In this document: positions 47,441-60,304 of the stretch, piece by piece
How the letters are laid out: each line of letters opens with the position of its first letter
Numbering within the stretch: the stretch's first letter is position 1
Source: Peribolospora baueri
Lineage: Eukaryota; Basidiomycota; Peribolosporomycetes; Peribolosporales; Peribolosporaceae
Assembly (NCBI GenBank): GCA_029717555.1
Contig: JAMDHS010000020.1
Span: 186,001-250,000, forward strand
Direction: 5' to 3'
Length of the DNA: 64,000 bases
Position numbers and translations under genes: made by a program
Notes under the pieces: model-generated
Database searches by the model: none
What the model was told of the DNA's origin: nothing
The model's input: only the letters and a program-made list of their open reading frames with translations

Positions 47441-48676
47441 TTAGAAACCTTCTTCCTTGACAACCGTCGACTTCTCTGTTGGATCAAGCACACGGCACAT
47501 TGGCAGGATGAATGAGCGCCAGCAATGGACAGCGCGAGAGCACTGAAGGAGGCCCGACACTCACCGGACACGTAGATACCATCAAGGAATTTACGGATGT
47601 CCTTGTTGCGGACGCGGCAGATGTCGTGGATGGAGGCGGCTATAAAAAGACAGAAGGGCGAACGACGGACGGCGACGAAGGAGTCAGCGGACGCCGTCGC
47701 AGAGCTGTAACGGACTCCCCAACGAAACCAGGTGGCTCCTAAACGGCCAGACTCACCAGATTGAGAAACGTTCTCAATGTCGTTGCCCTCGAGGAGCAAC
47801 TCGTCCTTCTGGGCCTTGGACTCGGATATGGTAACGCCGCCAAGCATGTCGACGTGGCGCACCTGCTTCTCACCCAAGAAGTTACCTAATGTGCGTTCGA
47901 TCCCGAAGGTGAGGAAAAGGAACACGCGAAGGCAGCGTGAGCACACGACCAGAGCATATGCAAAGGGAACCATTCCCTCTTCGGTCCATAATCCAGTAAC
48001 CCCGGCTTCAGGTATCCGTGTCCTTTACCCATCCGTCCCCTCTCCACCCTTGCTCGACTCGCAGCACCTCCAAAGCATTTCGTCCACGCTTCCTGCTAAA
48101 TCGGTCTCCTGTTCCACTCTTACATCCCTCCATAGAACTCGGCTGTCAGCTCGCACTCACGGATCTCGACGCTCTGGCCCTGGGGTCCAATGATGGCGTT
48201 GATGGGAAAGTGGGCGTACACAAGGCGCATCTTGTACTGGAAGCCCTTGGTGACGCCCTTGACCATGTTGGCAATCATGGCCTTGACGGTACGAAGGCAA
48301 GCGACGTGCTTGCGGCCGCCGTGCCAGACAATCATCTTGATCTTGTTCACCTTGCCGTCCGCAGACTTGATGTGTCGGATGTCCATGTTAATGTGCTTGA
48401 CGGCCTGTGGGCGACGAGAAATAGACGGAATGGGTAAGAAAAGCAGTCGCTAGAAATCCCCAGAAGGTGTGCCTCCAATACATGCTGGTCCAACTCCACT
48501 GCGCTCCTTCCACCACCATACGACTGTTCAGGCCACCCCACCCGTAACATGACTGATCGCACACTCGCCTTCTTCAAGCTACCACGGGGACCGCTGACGG
48601 TCACGACCCGAGAGGCGACCGAGACGGTAACGCCCTCGGGGATTTCCAGCTCCTGGTCCTTGTAGATTTGCAACAT
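47441..48676 (-). CDS. RPL9: 60S ribosomal protein uL6 (L9)
   Basis: Large-subunit protein near the P-stalk base of the cytosolic ribosome. Exons: 48676-48563, 48404-48161, 47885-47757, 47639-47565, 47475-47441 (198 aa; yeast L9 has 191). The sequence reads as L9 throughout: [90 protein letters not shown] and [21 protein letters not shown]. Four introns interrupt it; the longest (47886-48160, 275 bases) shows no convincing C/D or H/ACA snoRNA boxes. Two telomere-like boxes lie upstream. Confidence 0.96.
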
Positions 48677-49384
48677 TGTCGGAAAGGGCGGTGACTTGCG
48701 AGTACGGTCGGGACGAGGAGGATATCCGCTTCGGCACGATGTTGGAGAGTGCTTGCGGGCCGGGCGTTGCTCAGCTTCTGACCGCAGCAGACTGGAAATT
48801 GGTGCTGTACAAGTTTTTATGCAACGTTGTAGGGTTAGGGTCAAAGCCAGGTAACCCTATTCCAAGGCGCGCGTGGCATTACACGGCGCCCGGATCGGTG
48901 CGCCCTTTCACTCACGCTCACCACAACCACCACCTCATCGCACTCACCATCACATCTCGTCCGCTCGTCAGTCTCCCGTGTCTCGTTCGCCTCAGGTCTC
49001 GCTACGCTTCACCGTTTCTGGTGTTGCTGCTGCCATTGGATTAGACCCGAGCTTGTTGCCCGCTGCCGAGTAGGACCTGATCTTGCCCGCTGTCTGAGGT
49101 TACTCGTCTCGCTGTGGCGAAGCGGGGGAAACGAGAGACAGTGAAGAAGAAGCAACAAGAACAGAAGAAGTCCGTCTTTGGATCGTCCTTCACTCCCTCG
49201 CTCTCCTTTCCGTTTGGCGCAGACTTGTCGAGATCCTCGCATCTGACTTGTCGCCGCCACCGTTACGCCTGGGAGCGGTTGCCGTCACTGGTGGGCTCTC
49301 CTTGTCCGATTTCGTCTTGTTCTGTTCGTTTCCGTCTGCGTCCTTTTCTGCCGCGTCTGTTGCTACTGTCTCGTGCTCGTCGCG
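48677..49384. promoter_or_regulatory. Divergent promoter region of RPL9 and PCF11
   Basis: The 708 bases separate two divergent start codons. They contain the telobox pair described separately, nearer the RPL9 side, and a CT-rich stretch before PCF11. No gene is seen. Confidence 0.5.
48830..48860 (-). promoter_or_regulatory. Telobox pair upstream of RPL9
   Basis: TAGGGTTAGGG at 48830-48840 and AACCCTAT at 48853-48860 lie as inverted telomere-repeat-like boxes 154-184 bases upstream of the RPL9 start. In several fungi the TTAGGG-binding factor Tbf1 drives ribosomal protein genes; its use here is inference. Confidence 0.55.
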
Positions 49385-51604
49385 ATGGCCTCGTATCATC
49401 GTCCTTTCGCTCCCGTGTCCGGCCCTCCTTCCCTGCGCGGCCCTCAGCCGCCGCCGCCGCCGCCGCCGGGCCCTCCACAGCCCCAGCAGCCGTCCGAGGC
49501 CTTCTCGCACGCGGAGGCGCTCGCCATTGCCTCCGACCCGTACACGTTCCGGAACATGTACCGCGGACAGCTCTCCGGGCTCACTTTCAATTCCAAGCCG
49601 CTCATCACCCATCTGACCATTCTCGCTCACGAGCACGTATACCGCATGTCCAACGTCATTGTCCAGGCCATCGTCGACCACATCCACCAGGTAAGTCGCT
49701 CTGCTCCACCTGACGCTTCGGATCCGTTCAAAGCTAAGAGTTGTCCCACACGGCCTCGAACACATTGCACTCATCTCGACTTCCGCACTCGCTGACGCTC
49801 TTTTACTTCCTTCTCACGCCAGTCATCGCCTCAGTACAGGTTGCCCGCGTTGTATGTGATGGATTCGATTTGCAAAAACATTGGCGCGCCGTACCCCGCT
49901 GCTTTCTCCACCTACGTCGAAGGCGTCTTCCTCGAGACGTACCGACTAGTGGAAGGCTCAGTGAAAGTGAGGCTCGAGGAGCTTCTGGGCACTTGGCGGA
50001 ACAGTGGCCCTCGAGGCACTGAGCTTTTCGGACCTGGGCCACAGACAGCCATTGAGCAGTCACTGTTTGGGCGTGAGGGGATGATGGGCGCGAGCCCGAG
50101 CCGCGGTGCGTTTTCCGGGCCCCTGCCACCACCTCAGCCGCCGGCACCACGTCAGCCGGCCTCTTTTGCGCCCCCTGCCGCCCTTCCTGGACATCCCCCG
50201 CGGGGACCGCCAGGACCTCCTCCAGCCCCTCCAGCACACACCGCGCCCTATTCACGTTCTGCGCCATCCATCACACCCCAACCTCCAGTCTTCCCCGCTC
50301 CAGCCCCGATGCCGGCCTCTGCTTACTCATTGCCATCAACCTCTTCCGCGCCCGTCCCCGCTCCGACTGCGCCTGCAGCAACGTCTGTTGGACCTGTCCC
50401 TGATCTTTTCCAAAGCCTGAAAGCAGCCGGCCTCATTGGTGGTTCGGCGGACGCGCTGTCGAGCCTTTTGCAGACGACCGGTCTACCTCAAGTATCGGCG
50501 AAGAGGCCGGAGCCGGACTCCGACTACGAAATGGCGATCATGTCCCTCGATATCAAGCTCACCAACGTGGGAATCCAGCAGGAGTACTCACAGGCCGTCT
50601 CCCTCATCTATGGAAGCCTTCCGCAGCAGTGTAGGCAGTGCGCCGCGCGGTTCCCTGTGGACCAGAAAGGCAAAGCTCGAATGGAGGATCACCTGGATTG
50701 GCACTTCCGGCACAACCGACGCGCGAGGGAAAGCCTCGTTAGGGGTCAAAGTCGGAGTTGGTTGATCAAAGATGGGGTAAGTCCTTGTGCATTCGAGGAA
50801 ATACGTACTGTATCGGGCTCAGTCTGTTTATTTTTGGACCCTAACAGGACTGGTTTTGCGGGGGCGAAGACGACGGCGGGAATGCTCATGGAAGTGGGCA
50901 CGACCGAGAAAACGATGTCGAGGCGCAGGCAGCGAAGAAGAAGGCCGAGCACGCCCGATCGTTCGTCATCGTGCCATCAGACCCTGATAAGGCGGCAAAA
51001 CCTTGCCCGATCTGTAAGGAAGCGTTCAAATCTGAGTGGAGCGAGGACGAGGAGGAATGGCTTTGGCGCAATGCGGTCGAAGTCGATGGAACGGTGAGGA
51101 ACGGTTTCCCTCCTTTAGATACGGGATGATGGACCACTTTTATATTTGCTACTTCAGAGGGCTTTTAAGGCTCTATGAGACAAATATTCCACCAAGATCT
51201 CTGACCGCTCCGCGTCCCAGTGGCGATAGCCGCCGAAGGTTTACGGGCACTTGTACTGATCGTCTTACATTTCGGTTCGTGCTCTGTCCCTGCAGGTGTA
51301 CCACGCGTCATGTCACGACTCCGCGCGAACACTGTCTGAAGCTGTAGGCACCACGCCTCCTCGGCAGACGAAGAGCCGAAGCAGCACGCCCCAGATGGCC
51401 ACTCTCACGCTACATTCGGACCCGGTGACGCGGATCAAGGCGGAGGAACGAGGTGCGACTCCGACGACATCGGCGTCTGGGTCTTCGTCTTCGATGGCCA
51501 CGACGAGCTCGTCGCTGGGCAAACGCAAGGACTCGCCGGTGGTCAAGGAGGAGGTGGAGGGGAACGAGACGGATGCGATGAGGTTGAAGCGAGTAGCTTC
51601 TTGA
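49385..51604 (+). CDS. PCF11: PCF11, mRNA 3'-end processing and termination factor
   Basis: Subunit of cleavage factor IA that binds the phosphorylated RNA polymerase II tail. Exons 49385-49690, 49823-50776, 50848-51093 and 51296-51604 encode 604 aa. After a Pro-rich start, the CTD-interacting domain covers about residues 38-165 (TFNSKPLITHLTILAHEH, YRLPALYVMDSICKNIGAPY, LEELLGTWRNSG). A Pro/Ala-rich linker follows. Two zinc-binding modules are visible: CRQCAARFP...HLDWHFRHNRR, which is followed by WLIKDG, and CPICKEAF...VYHASCHD, the last formed across an intron. The tail is Ser/Thr-rich with KRKDSP. Domain order equals that of yeast Pcf11. Confidence 0.93.
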
Positions 51605-53707
<2,103 letters not shown>

Positions 53708-53888
53708 GGTGTACGAGCTGGACGGGGAAACGGTGGGGCAGGCACAGGCGGGGACTTGCCGCAGTCAATTCGAATCATATCAGGCTTTGTCTTTATCATA
53801 TCGCGAAGGAAAGATTGCTCGAGCAAGAAGAATAAGATCATCCTCGTCCGCGTCTCCTTTCTCCCTTCCTCCCTTTCTCCTTTCCTCC
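53708..53888. promoter_or_regulatory. Shared promoter of adenylate kinase and NAGS
   Basis: Only 181 bases separate the divergent start codons, the shortest such gap of the window. Both products appear to be mitochondrial. Confidence 0.5.
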
Positions 53889-56592
53889 ATGTGCCCCGCG
53901 GCCCTCTCTCGTTGCTGCTCCGCTTCGGCGCCTTTTCGCCCCGCCCACGTCCGCGGAGTGGCTCGACTCGCCGCGCACGCCGAGGCCGGGAAGAAGGTCC
54001 TCTCCCCCTCGGCAGGCGCTGTGCGAGCGAGAGCAGACGTATGTATCGCTTCCTGTCCGTATTTCCGGCCTCTGTTTGCAAAATATGGTGTTACAGAACG
54101 TCCCGGTGCTCATTGACCGCCGTTTCCATGCTTTGCTCCTCGTTGCCATGCTCGTCAGGCTCCACGGCGCTCTATCTCCAGCAACGCAGCCAAAGAGGCG
54201 GCGGAGGAGCAGAGGGTAAGTCGGTGGGCTCGAGGTATAGGCGTTCGTGCCCCGTCGTACAAGCCTTCCTCATGCTGTTTGTATTCATGCGTCCTCTCAG
54301 AATCTCATCCTTGAGATCCTCCTCTCCAAGCCCTCCCTACGCGACTCTCGCTCCTACCTCGCCTCATTCGCCCCTCGTCCCCCAGACGACCGTCGTTCGC
54401 GCTCCCGCCTCCGTGACCGCGACTTTTTCGATGCTAACGTCCTCGCTCGCGACAAGGACCGGACGGCCGTATATGGAGAGGAGACGGGTCTGGAGGGCGT
54501 TTTGAGCGCGACTGGGGGTTTGGCAACTGACCCCGCGTTGAACGACTCGCACGCTGCGCCTTCCGAATCGGTCAAGCTAAGCTCCAGAGAACATGTGGAG
54601 GAGCTGCTACAGCCTCCCATTCAGTCTCACACCGGCCTCGTCAAGATTCAAGGGCCGTTTACCGATCGTCAGCTGGCTAGTATCGCGGAAGGAATGGTGT
54701 ACCTGAAGAAGCTTGGACTGGTCAGCGTCATCGTCGTTGACTCCGAGCAGTGGCCTCGGCGCGGCTCGACCCAGGAGGTCTGTGCTGGAGACCATGGGGA
54801 TGGGGGTGAGAGGAAGAGGAAGACGCTGAGGGAGCAGATGGTAGACGAGACGTATCGGATCGTTGACATGCTCGAGGCCAAGGGAGGAAACGCACGTCCG
54901 ATGATGGAGTCGGTCGTCAGACTATCCTCCGCTTGCGAGGACGACGGTGCGGTCATTGACGACCTCAAACTCCTTCGATATGCTCTGGCAAACGATCAGA
55001 TACCCGTCATACCCCCGTTCGCCGTGGACGCGTCTCTGCAAAGCGTGTGCGTGTCAGCGGACGATGTCATGGTCGCTCTGTCGCGGGGGCTTTGCGAAGC
55101 GGGCAGGCGAGAGTCGGAGGAGAAGGAGCGTCGACGTTCGGGTTGGGTGGACAACAACGCTCAGGCGTCGACCGTTGCACCTTCCATCGACCTTACGCCG
55201 GTGCGCCTGATGATCATCAACCGCGAAGGTGGCATTCCGGCCCACTCTCGAGGCGGCAACCCACATCTGTCGATCAATCTCCGGTCCGAGTACGACCACA
55301 TCCTGCGCACCTTCCTCTGGCAGGACAGCCACCCCACTTCGCTCTCCAACCTCTGTCTCGCGCGTGACTGCCTGGAACACATGCCGCGCACTAGCAGCGG
55401 CGTGATTGTGAGCCACCGGTCGCCGAAGAGCCTGATTGGCAACCTGATCACCAACAAAGCGGCGCATTCGCCTAGCCTGCCTCAAGCCCTGCTCTCCATC
55501 GACGACCCACCACCGTCGTCGTCCTCTGCCGACGGCGGTCTGAACGAGACATCTCCGGCCGTCGCCGAATCGACGAGCACGTCTCCATCTGCCGCCGTCG
55601 CTTCGGCCGCCTCTTCCCCGCTCGTTGGCACGTTGTCACCGTCGTCATTCACCGGCGCACTGACCGGAAGGTCATCCTCTCTGCGACACATACCGACGAT
55701 GATCCGACACGGTCTCCCGGTCCGTGTGATCCGCGACTTTTCCGCGCTCGATTTCGAAAAGCTGACCACGCTCCTTGAGACCTCTTTCCGACGGCGGCTC
55801 GACCGCGAGGCTTATTACGCGCGCCTGGAGAGGGACATTGATTTTGTCATCGTAGCGGGGGACGAGTACGAGGGCGCGGCTATCGTTACCTCAGAGAGAG
55901 GCCGCGCCGAGGAGGGGGGGGAGATGGCGGAGGAGCCGCTCGCTTATTTGGACAAGTTCGCCGTGTTGCCCAGCTTGCAGGGCGACGGTACCGTTGATTT
56001 CCTGTGGGGCGCTTTGCGAGAGTGAGTAGCGGGCGCGCGGACGCTCTTCGTCTTTTTCTTTTTCTTTATCGCCGCGTCGGTAGAAAGGCGGCAGTCCGGG
56101 GCGTGCGCTCGGTCGGATGGACTTTGGGTCGCTCAATATGGGGGAGGATTGGTTTGGACGCTGACGAGCGCATTTACATTCTTCCCAATGCCGCGCGTGC
56201 CCCTTGCCTCGCCGCCCCCCAGCGAATCCTTCGGTCTCGGTCTCCAAGACGCGCTGAACGACAATGGCGGTCTGGGTGGTCTAGGCAAAGGCCGGGATCT
56301 GGTGTGGAAGTCGCGTTCGGAGAACCCGGTGAACCGGTGGTACTGGGAGCGGAGCTCCGGCTTCGTGCGCATACATACCGATCGGGAGAGGGAGAGGAGG
56401 GGGGAGAAGCCGGGGTGGTCGATGTTCTGGTGCGACGCCGAGGATAGGATCGCCAGGATGGTCGGGGAGAGGAGGGGAGGAGAAGGCGACCAACGGCTGA
56501 CGGGCGGCCTTCCCGTCGTGGCTGAGGAGGAGCACGGCAGGCTGGAGCGGTGGGCGAGGGTGTTGAGCGGCATCCCTTCCGCCTGGAAATAG
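53889..56592 (+). CDS. ARG2: N-acetylglutamate synthase, mitochondrial
   Basis: First enzyme of arginine synthesis: acetyl-CoA plus glutamate to N-acetylglutamate, in the mitochondrion. Exons 53889-54038, 54159-54215, 54301-56021 and 56223-56592 encode 765 aa. The N terminus is Arg/Ala/Ser-rich and fits a presequence. Fungal landmarks follow: NAAKEAAEEQRNLILEILLSKPS and DSRSYLASF. The amino-acid-kinase-like domain extends to about residue 430, with LVKIQGPF and KKLGLVSVIVVDSEQW. The C-terminal acetyltransferase domain contains LAYLDKFAVLPSLQGDGTVDFLW and SRSENPVNRWYWERSSGFVR. Exons 1 and 2 are the least certain part. A second acceptor at 54096 was passed over because it breaks the NAAKEAAEEQ frame. 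The last intron joins LRDESFG in phase. Confidence 0.9.
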
Positions 56593-57808
56593 CCTTCCTT
56601 CCGCCTAGCTTGTCCAACCTGACCTCTGGTGTTTGTGTTTGTGTTGGTGTTGGTGTTTGTCGCTCCGCCGTGTATCCTCCGCCATCGCCCGCTACGCTAC
56701 GTCTGACTAATGATATTCATCGGGCACTCGAGTAACCACTGTGTCGTCCCTAGCGTTGCGCCGATTCCACGGCGTGGCCCGTGCGCGACCAGGGGACAAG
56801 CCGAGGACTGCAGCCTGGCGAAGGGTGTTCGAAAAAAGTATTAAAAAAAAAAGTCTCCGAAAGAGTGCGCTGAAGAGAAAATGGGACTGGGACGGATGGT
56901 TATGGGACCGACCCGGCGGACGACGGGAACCGGCCCCTCTCCCCGTCCCTCCAACCACACCTCCTTCACCGCCGCGATCTTACAGAACATTTTATTATCT
57001 CTCTCTCCTTCCCCTCCGGCCCGACCCGGCGCTCCACCTCCGTACTCCGTGCTCCTTCGGACGCGGGCCGGGCGGGCGGGCGAACGGAGGAGTGGGGCGA
57101 TGGTGCCGGCGGTACACGCATGACATGACGAGCGAGGGACGGAGAGGGAAGGACAGGACAAGACTTCGGCCAGGCCAGGCTAGTTGATTACGTATGTTAC
57201 GGCCGGTGCCCAGCCCCCCCCCCCCCCCCAACCGCACCTCGAAACTTGCGACGGGTGCCCCGAGCAGACGTCGATGCCGACTTGGCCTCCATGACAGGGA
57301 CGAGGACGGGGACGATGACGGGAGAACATAAACAGCACCGAATCGAGTAGATATATCTAGACTACGCACTTTCCTCGTCACGCAACACACACACACACAC
57401 AAATGCGGACACACAGAGACGGACGGACGGACGCGGGACCATCGGCGTATGCCGATACAAAATAATTTTACCATGTTCCATTGCAATGCGATCCACGCAC
57501 GGTGGTTAAAGGGAGGGGGTAAACGAAAAAAGGGAATGTGAATGAAGTGAAAGTGAATGGCAAGTAAAGTGAAGTGGGGCGGGCGGGCGGTCTAGCCGTC
57601 CGCGACCTCATGACGCACGATGGGATGGTGGGTGGTGGGGAGGGAGCGAGGGAGCGAACGAAGGAAGCAATGAAGGAACGGACGGACGGACACACAAACG
57701 AGAAGAGAAGAGAAGACGCGCCGACTCAGGCCCAGCCTGTGTGGTCGGAAGCGTGCGTCGAAAGTCCTCTCTCTCTCCCCCGCCGCTAGCCCCAGCGCCA
57801 CGCCGAGC
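56593..57808. other. Convergent intergenic region (NAGS / AA10) with G4, poly-C and CA tracts
   Basis: The 1.2 kb holds facing 3' ends and simple sequence. It contains four GGG runs at 57065-57080, a run of 16 C at 57214-57229, a CA repeat at about 57386-57401 and a G-rich tract at 57575-57590. No gene is supported. Confidence 0.5.
57065..57080 (+). other. Potential G-quadruplex
   Basis: Four GGG runs are separated by loops of 2, 1 and 1 bases, which fits the textbook short-loop G4 pattern. It lies between two convergent genes. Confidence 0.5.
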
Positions 57809-58887
57809 TCAATGGTGACGACGCTTGGCGAAACCCTTGGGAGGGCGGGGGAGGCGACGGCGGCTGTTGTAGGAGGGGGGAGCGTCGCAGGCGGCGGTAG
57901 CCTCTGTTGCGGGGACGGCAGAGGAGGGCACGGCGGCGGAGACGGTCGGGGAGACGGAGGCGGCCGCGGGGGCTACGGAGGCCGGGTAGGAAACCGCGGC
58001 CGGCGAGGAGACCGCGGCTGGGGAGGAAACTGAGACCGGGGAAGCAGGGTCGGCGGAACCGGCGGAACCGGCCGTGTTGGCGCCGGGGAAGTCGACGTCG
58101 ACGCACTGGTAGAAGGCGTCACCCGTGTCGGCGATGTTCCAGATGCCCAGGATGACTGCGGGGGAGAAGGAAGGAAAACGGAGGAGGGTCAGAAGGGTGA
58201 AAGTGGATGGAGGGCGGCTTGCCAGACTGACCGTGGTAGCCGGACCGGTTGGGGAGGTTCTGAACGGGGTGCGTCTCCGTGGTGCCCGGGTGGGTACCGT
58301 TCATGGGGATGGTCATGAACGGCGTCGACACAAAGTCGGTCGGGTCCATGGGGTCCGTCTTCGTAGAGTCCCAGTCGGGCCTGGTGATGTAGTACTCAAA
58401 GTCGATCGATGAGTGCATGGCGGTGAAGGACCAGTTGATGGCGGTGAGCGCGTTGGTGCCGGTGTTGGAGTGCGGCCAGCGCGTAGGCGATTGTTGGTCG
58501 AGGTCGGCGAAGCGGCCGACCGAGGCTGAGCACAGCTGCTTGCTACCGTTCTGGAAGAGGCCCTTTGGCCCCTCCTCGCTCTGTGGCTCGTACCTGGGAG
58601 GGGGAGGGTGTGCGCAGGTAAGCAAGCTGTCGGCGCCCATCCATCCACTCATCATGACACACTCACTGGATCTCGCCGCAATTCTGAGCCTTGCCGTCCT
58701 TGCACCACCCGGCGCGGCTCGGGGGGTTAGTGATCCAACCGTGAGCGGAAACTGATGAGAAAGATGGGATGCAGACCGGTCAGGATGGGGGCGGATGTGG
58801 GAGGTCGTCGTGCTCTTGCTCACCAGAAGTTGCGCCAAGGGCGACAAAAGCGAGAGCGGCAGACGAGAGAGCGTTCCAGGCCTTCAT
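57809..58887 (-). CDS. AA10-type lytic polysaccharide monooxygenase (chitin-active type), secreted
   Basis: Copper enzyme that cleaves crystalline chitin or cellulose by oxidation, outside the cell. Exons: 58887-58824, 58751-58667, 58593-58232, 58155-57809 (285 aa). A signal peptide (MKAWNALSSAALAFVALGATSVSA) ends just before His25, which would become the N-terminal copper ligand (HGWITNPPSRAGWC). Other AA10 features: NCGEIQYEPQSEEGPKG, the second ligand histidine in FTAMHSSIDFEYYIT, RSGYHVILGIWNIADT and AFYQCVDVDF with the axial Phe. All active-site parts are present. The tail is Ala/Ser/Pro/Val-rich, a linker without a binding module, and ends with a basic KRRHH. Fungal AA10 enzymes are few; self-wall remodelling is one possible role. 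Confidence 0.9.
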
Positions 58888-58958
58888 GGCGTATGTATGC
58901 GAGACCAGCTGCAGGGCAAAGGCCAAGAGAGGGCGGGTGCGTGTGAGGGAGAAGGGGG

Positions 58959-59002
58959 GGGTTCGTATCAAACGAAAGTGGGGTTCGTGTCAAACGAAGG
59001 TG
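58959..59002 (-). repeat. Tandem 22-base repeat with palindromic core upstream of the AA10 gene
   Basis: Two direct copies (58959-58980 and 58981-59002) differ at two positions. Each contains TTCGT-5-ACGAA, an inverted pair with a 5-base centre (ATCAA or GTCAA). They lie 72-115 bases before the start codon, where activator or repressor sites would be expected. Confidence 0.75.
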
Positions 59003-60059
59003 GGTGGTGGTGGGTGGGGAGCGAGTTGGCAATCCGTGCAGGGGTTTTGTTGCAAAGACGGAGGGGGCTGGGCGAGTGAGCGAGGACGGGGGAATGGAGA
59101 GGTAGACGAAGGGCGAAGATGGCGGGCAAGGGGGAGGAGAAGAGGAGGCGAGTGTTTATGTAGAGTGAGCGCATTCACACACACAACACCGCTATCTGTC
59201 TTGTCTGCCTTCCTGCCTGCCGCCGGCGCTGCTGTCCGGGGAGAGTCACAAAGAAATCTGACGACGTTGAGCGAAGATGGACAGGCGCGACAATGGCGGC
59301 CTCTCCCGCAATGGACATGCCGCCGGCGGCGAGCGAGCGCGAGCGGGAGCGGGGAGGAGAGAGGGAGCTAGAGCGATCAGCAAGCGCTTTCCTCCGAGCA
59401 GCCTCTGCTGCCGGCCGTCTATCCTCCGTCCATGTGAAGACGGCAGGAGGGAGGGCACCTTGGAGAGAGAAGGATAGATGGTGGGTCATCGTGCAATTCA
59501 GTTCGCGCATACCTCGACGGGATGGCGGCGGTGATGAGGCCGTCATCTGCCCACCCGCCCTCCGCCTTCCGCCCTCCGCTCTCTCACACGCATCCGCCCA
59601 CCACGGAACGAACAAGATAGATGAAATCAGATGACAGTCCGCTCTGCTGATCGCTCTTGCTGATCGCTCCGGTGACCTCCGCCGTCTAGTCGCTCCTAGT
59701 CGATCACAAGTGAGCCACCCTCTTCATCCCGTCATCCCGAACCGGCGCCGGCCGCAGTAGCGCGCTCCGGTCAGCCGATCAGGTGATCCACAGTGTCACG
59801 TGCATTTTGGAGAAGAGACACCGAACAATCAGAGAAAATAAGAAAAAACAAAAGAAAGGACGGCGGATGGCCCCCATTGGCTTGGACTCGTCGCTGGCCG
59901 ATGAAGGAACAAAACGGGCAGATAGACAGATGGACGGACGGACAGGTATAGTTAGCCTCGTCGTCGACGTCACGATCCACCGCGGGAGCAGCCGGGGATG
60001 ACGAACGCCGGCGACGACGGCGAGGACGACGACGGCTGCGAACAAGTACGCCGTCACGA

Positions 60060-60081
60060 GGCAGGCAGGCAGGCAGGCAGG
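60060..60081. repeat. AGGC tetranucleotide repeat
   Basis: Five to six tandem AGGC units lie in non-coding DNA 3' of the O-GlcNAc transferase gene. It is an ordinary microsatellite. Confidence 0.8.
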
Positions 60082-60304
60082 CGGCTTCCGAACAGATTCT
60101 ATTCGAAAGCTGGACCTCTGGAAACGAACGAACGAGCGACGCTGCTCGAGGCTCGACCGAACCCCTTTCTGTATGTAGATGGATAACGAAGAGACGAGGG
60201 ATCCGATATATTCGTGTCGGTCCACAAGAGGAAAACCGAACAAAAAAAGATAAAAGAAATAATAACATGTCGGCCCATTCCTTCGTCTTGGACCACACCG
60301 CCGC

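Larger units (their letters stand above)
58888..60304. other. AA10 promoter region and OGT 3' side
   Basis: No gene is supported in this 1.4 kb. It contains the tandem 22-base repeat close to the AA10 start, GA-rich blocks, GGAC runs near 59930-59945 and an AGGC repeat at about 60060-60081. Confidence 0.5.

Noticed and set aside
47886-48160. Possible snoRNA in the 275-base intron of RPL9
   Set aside because: Ribosomal protein introns often host snoRNAs, but I found no RTGATGA/CTGA pair near the intron ends and no clear H/ACA hairpins.
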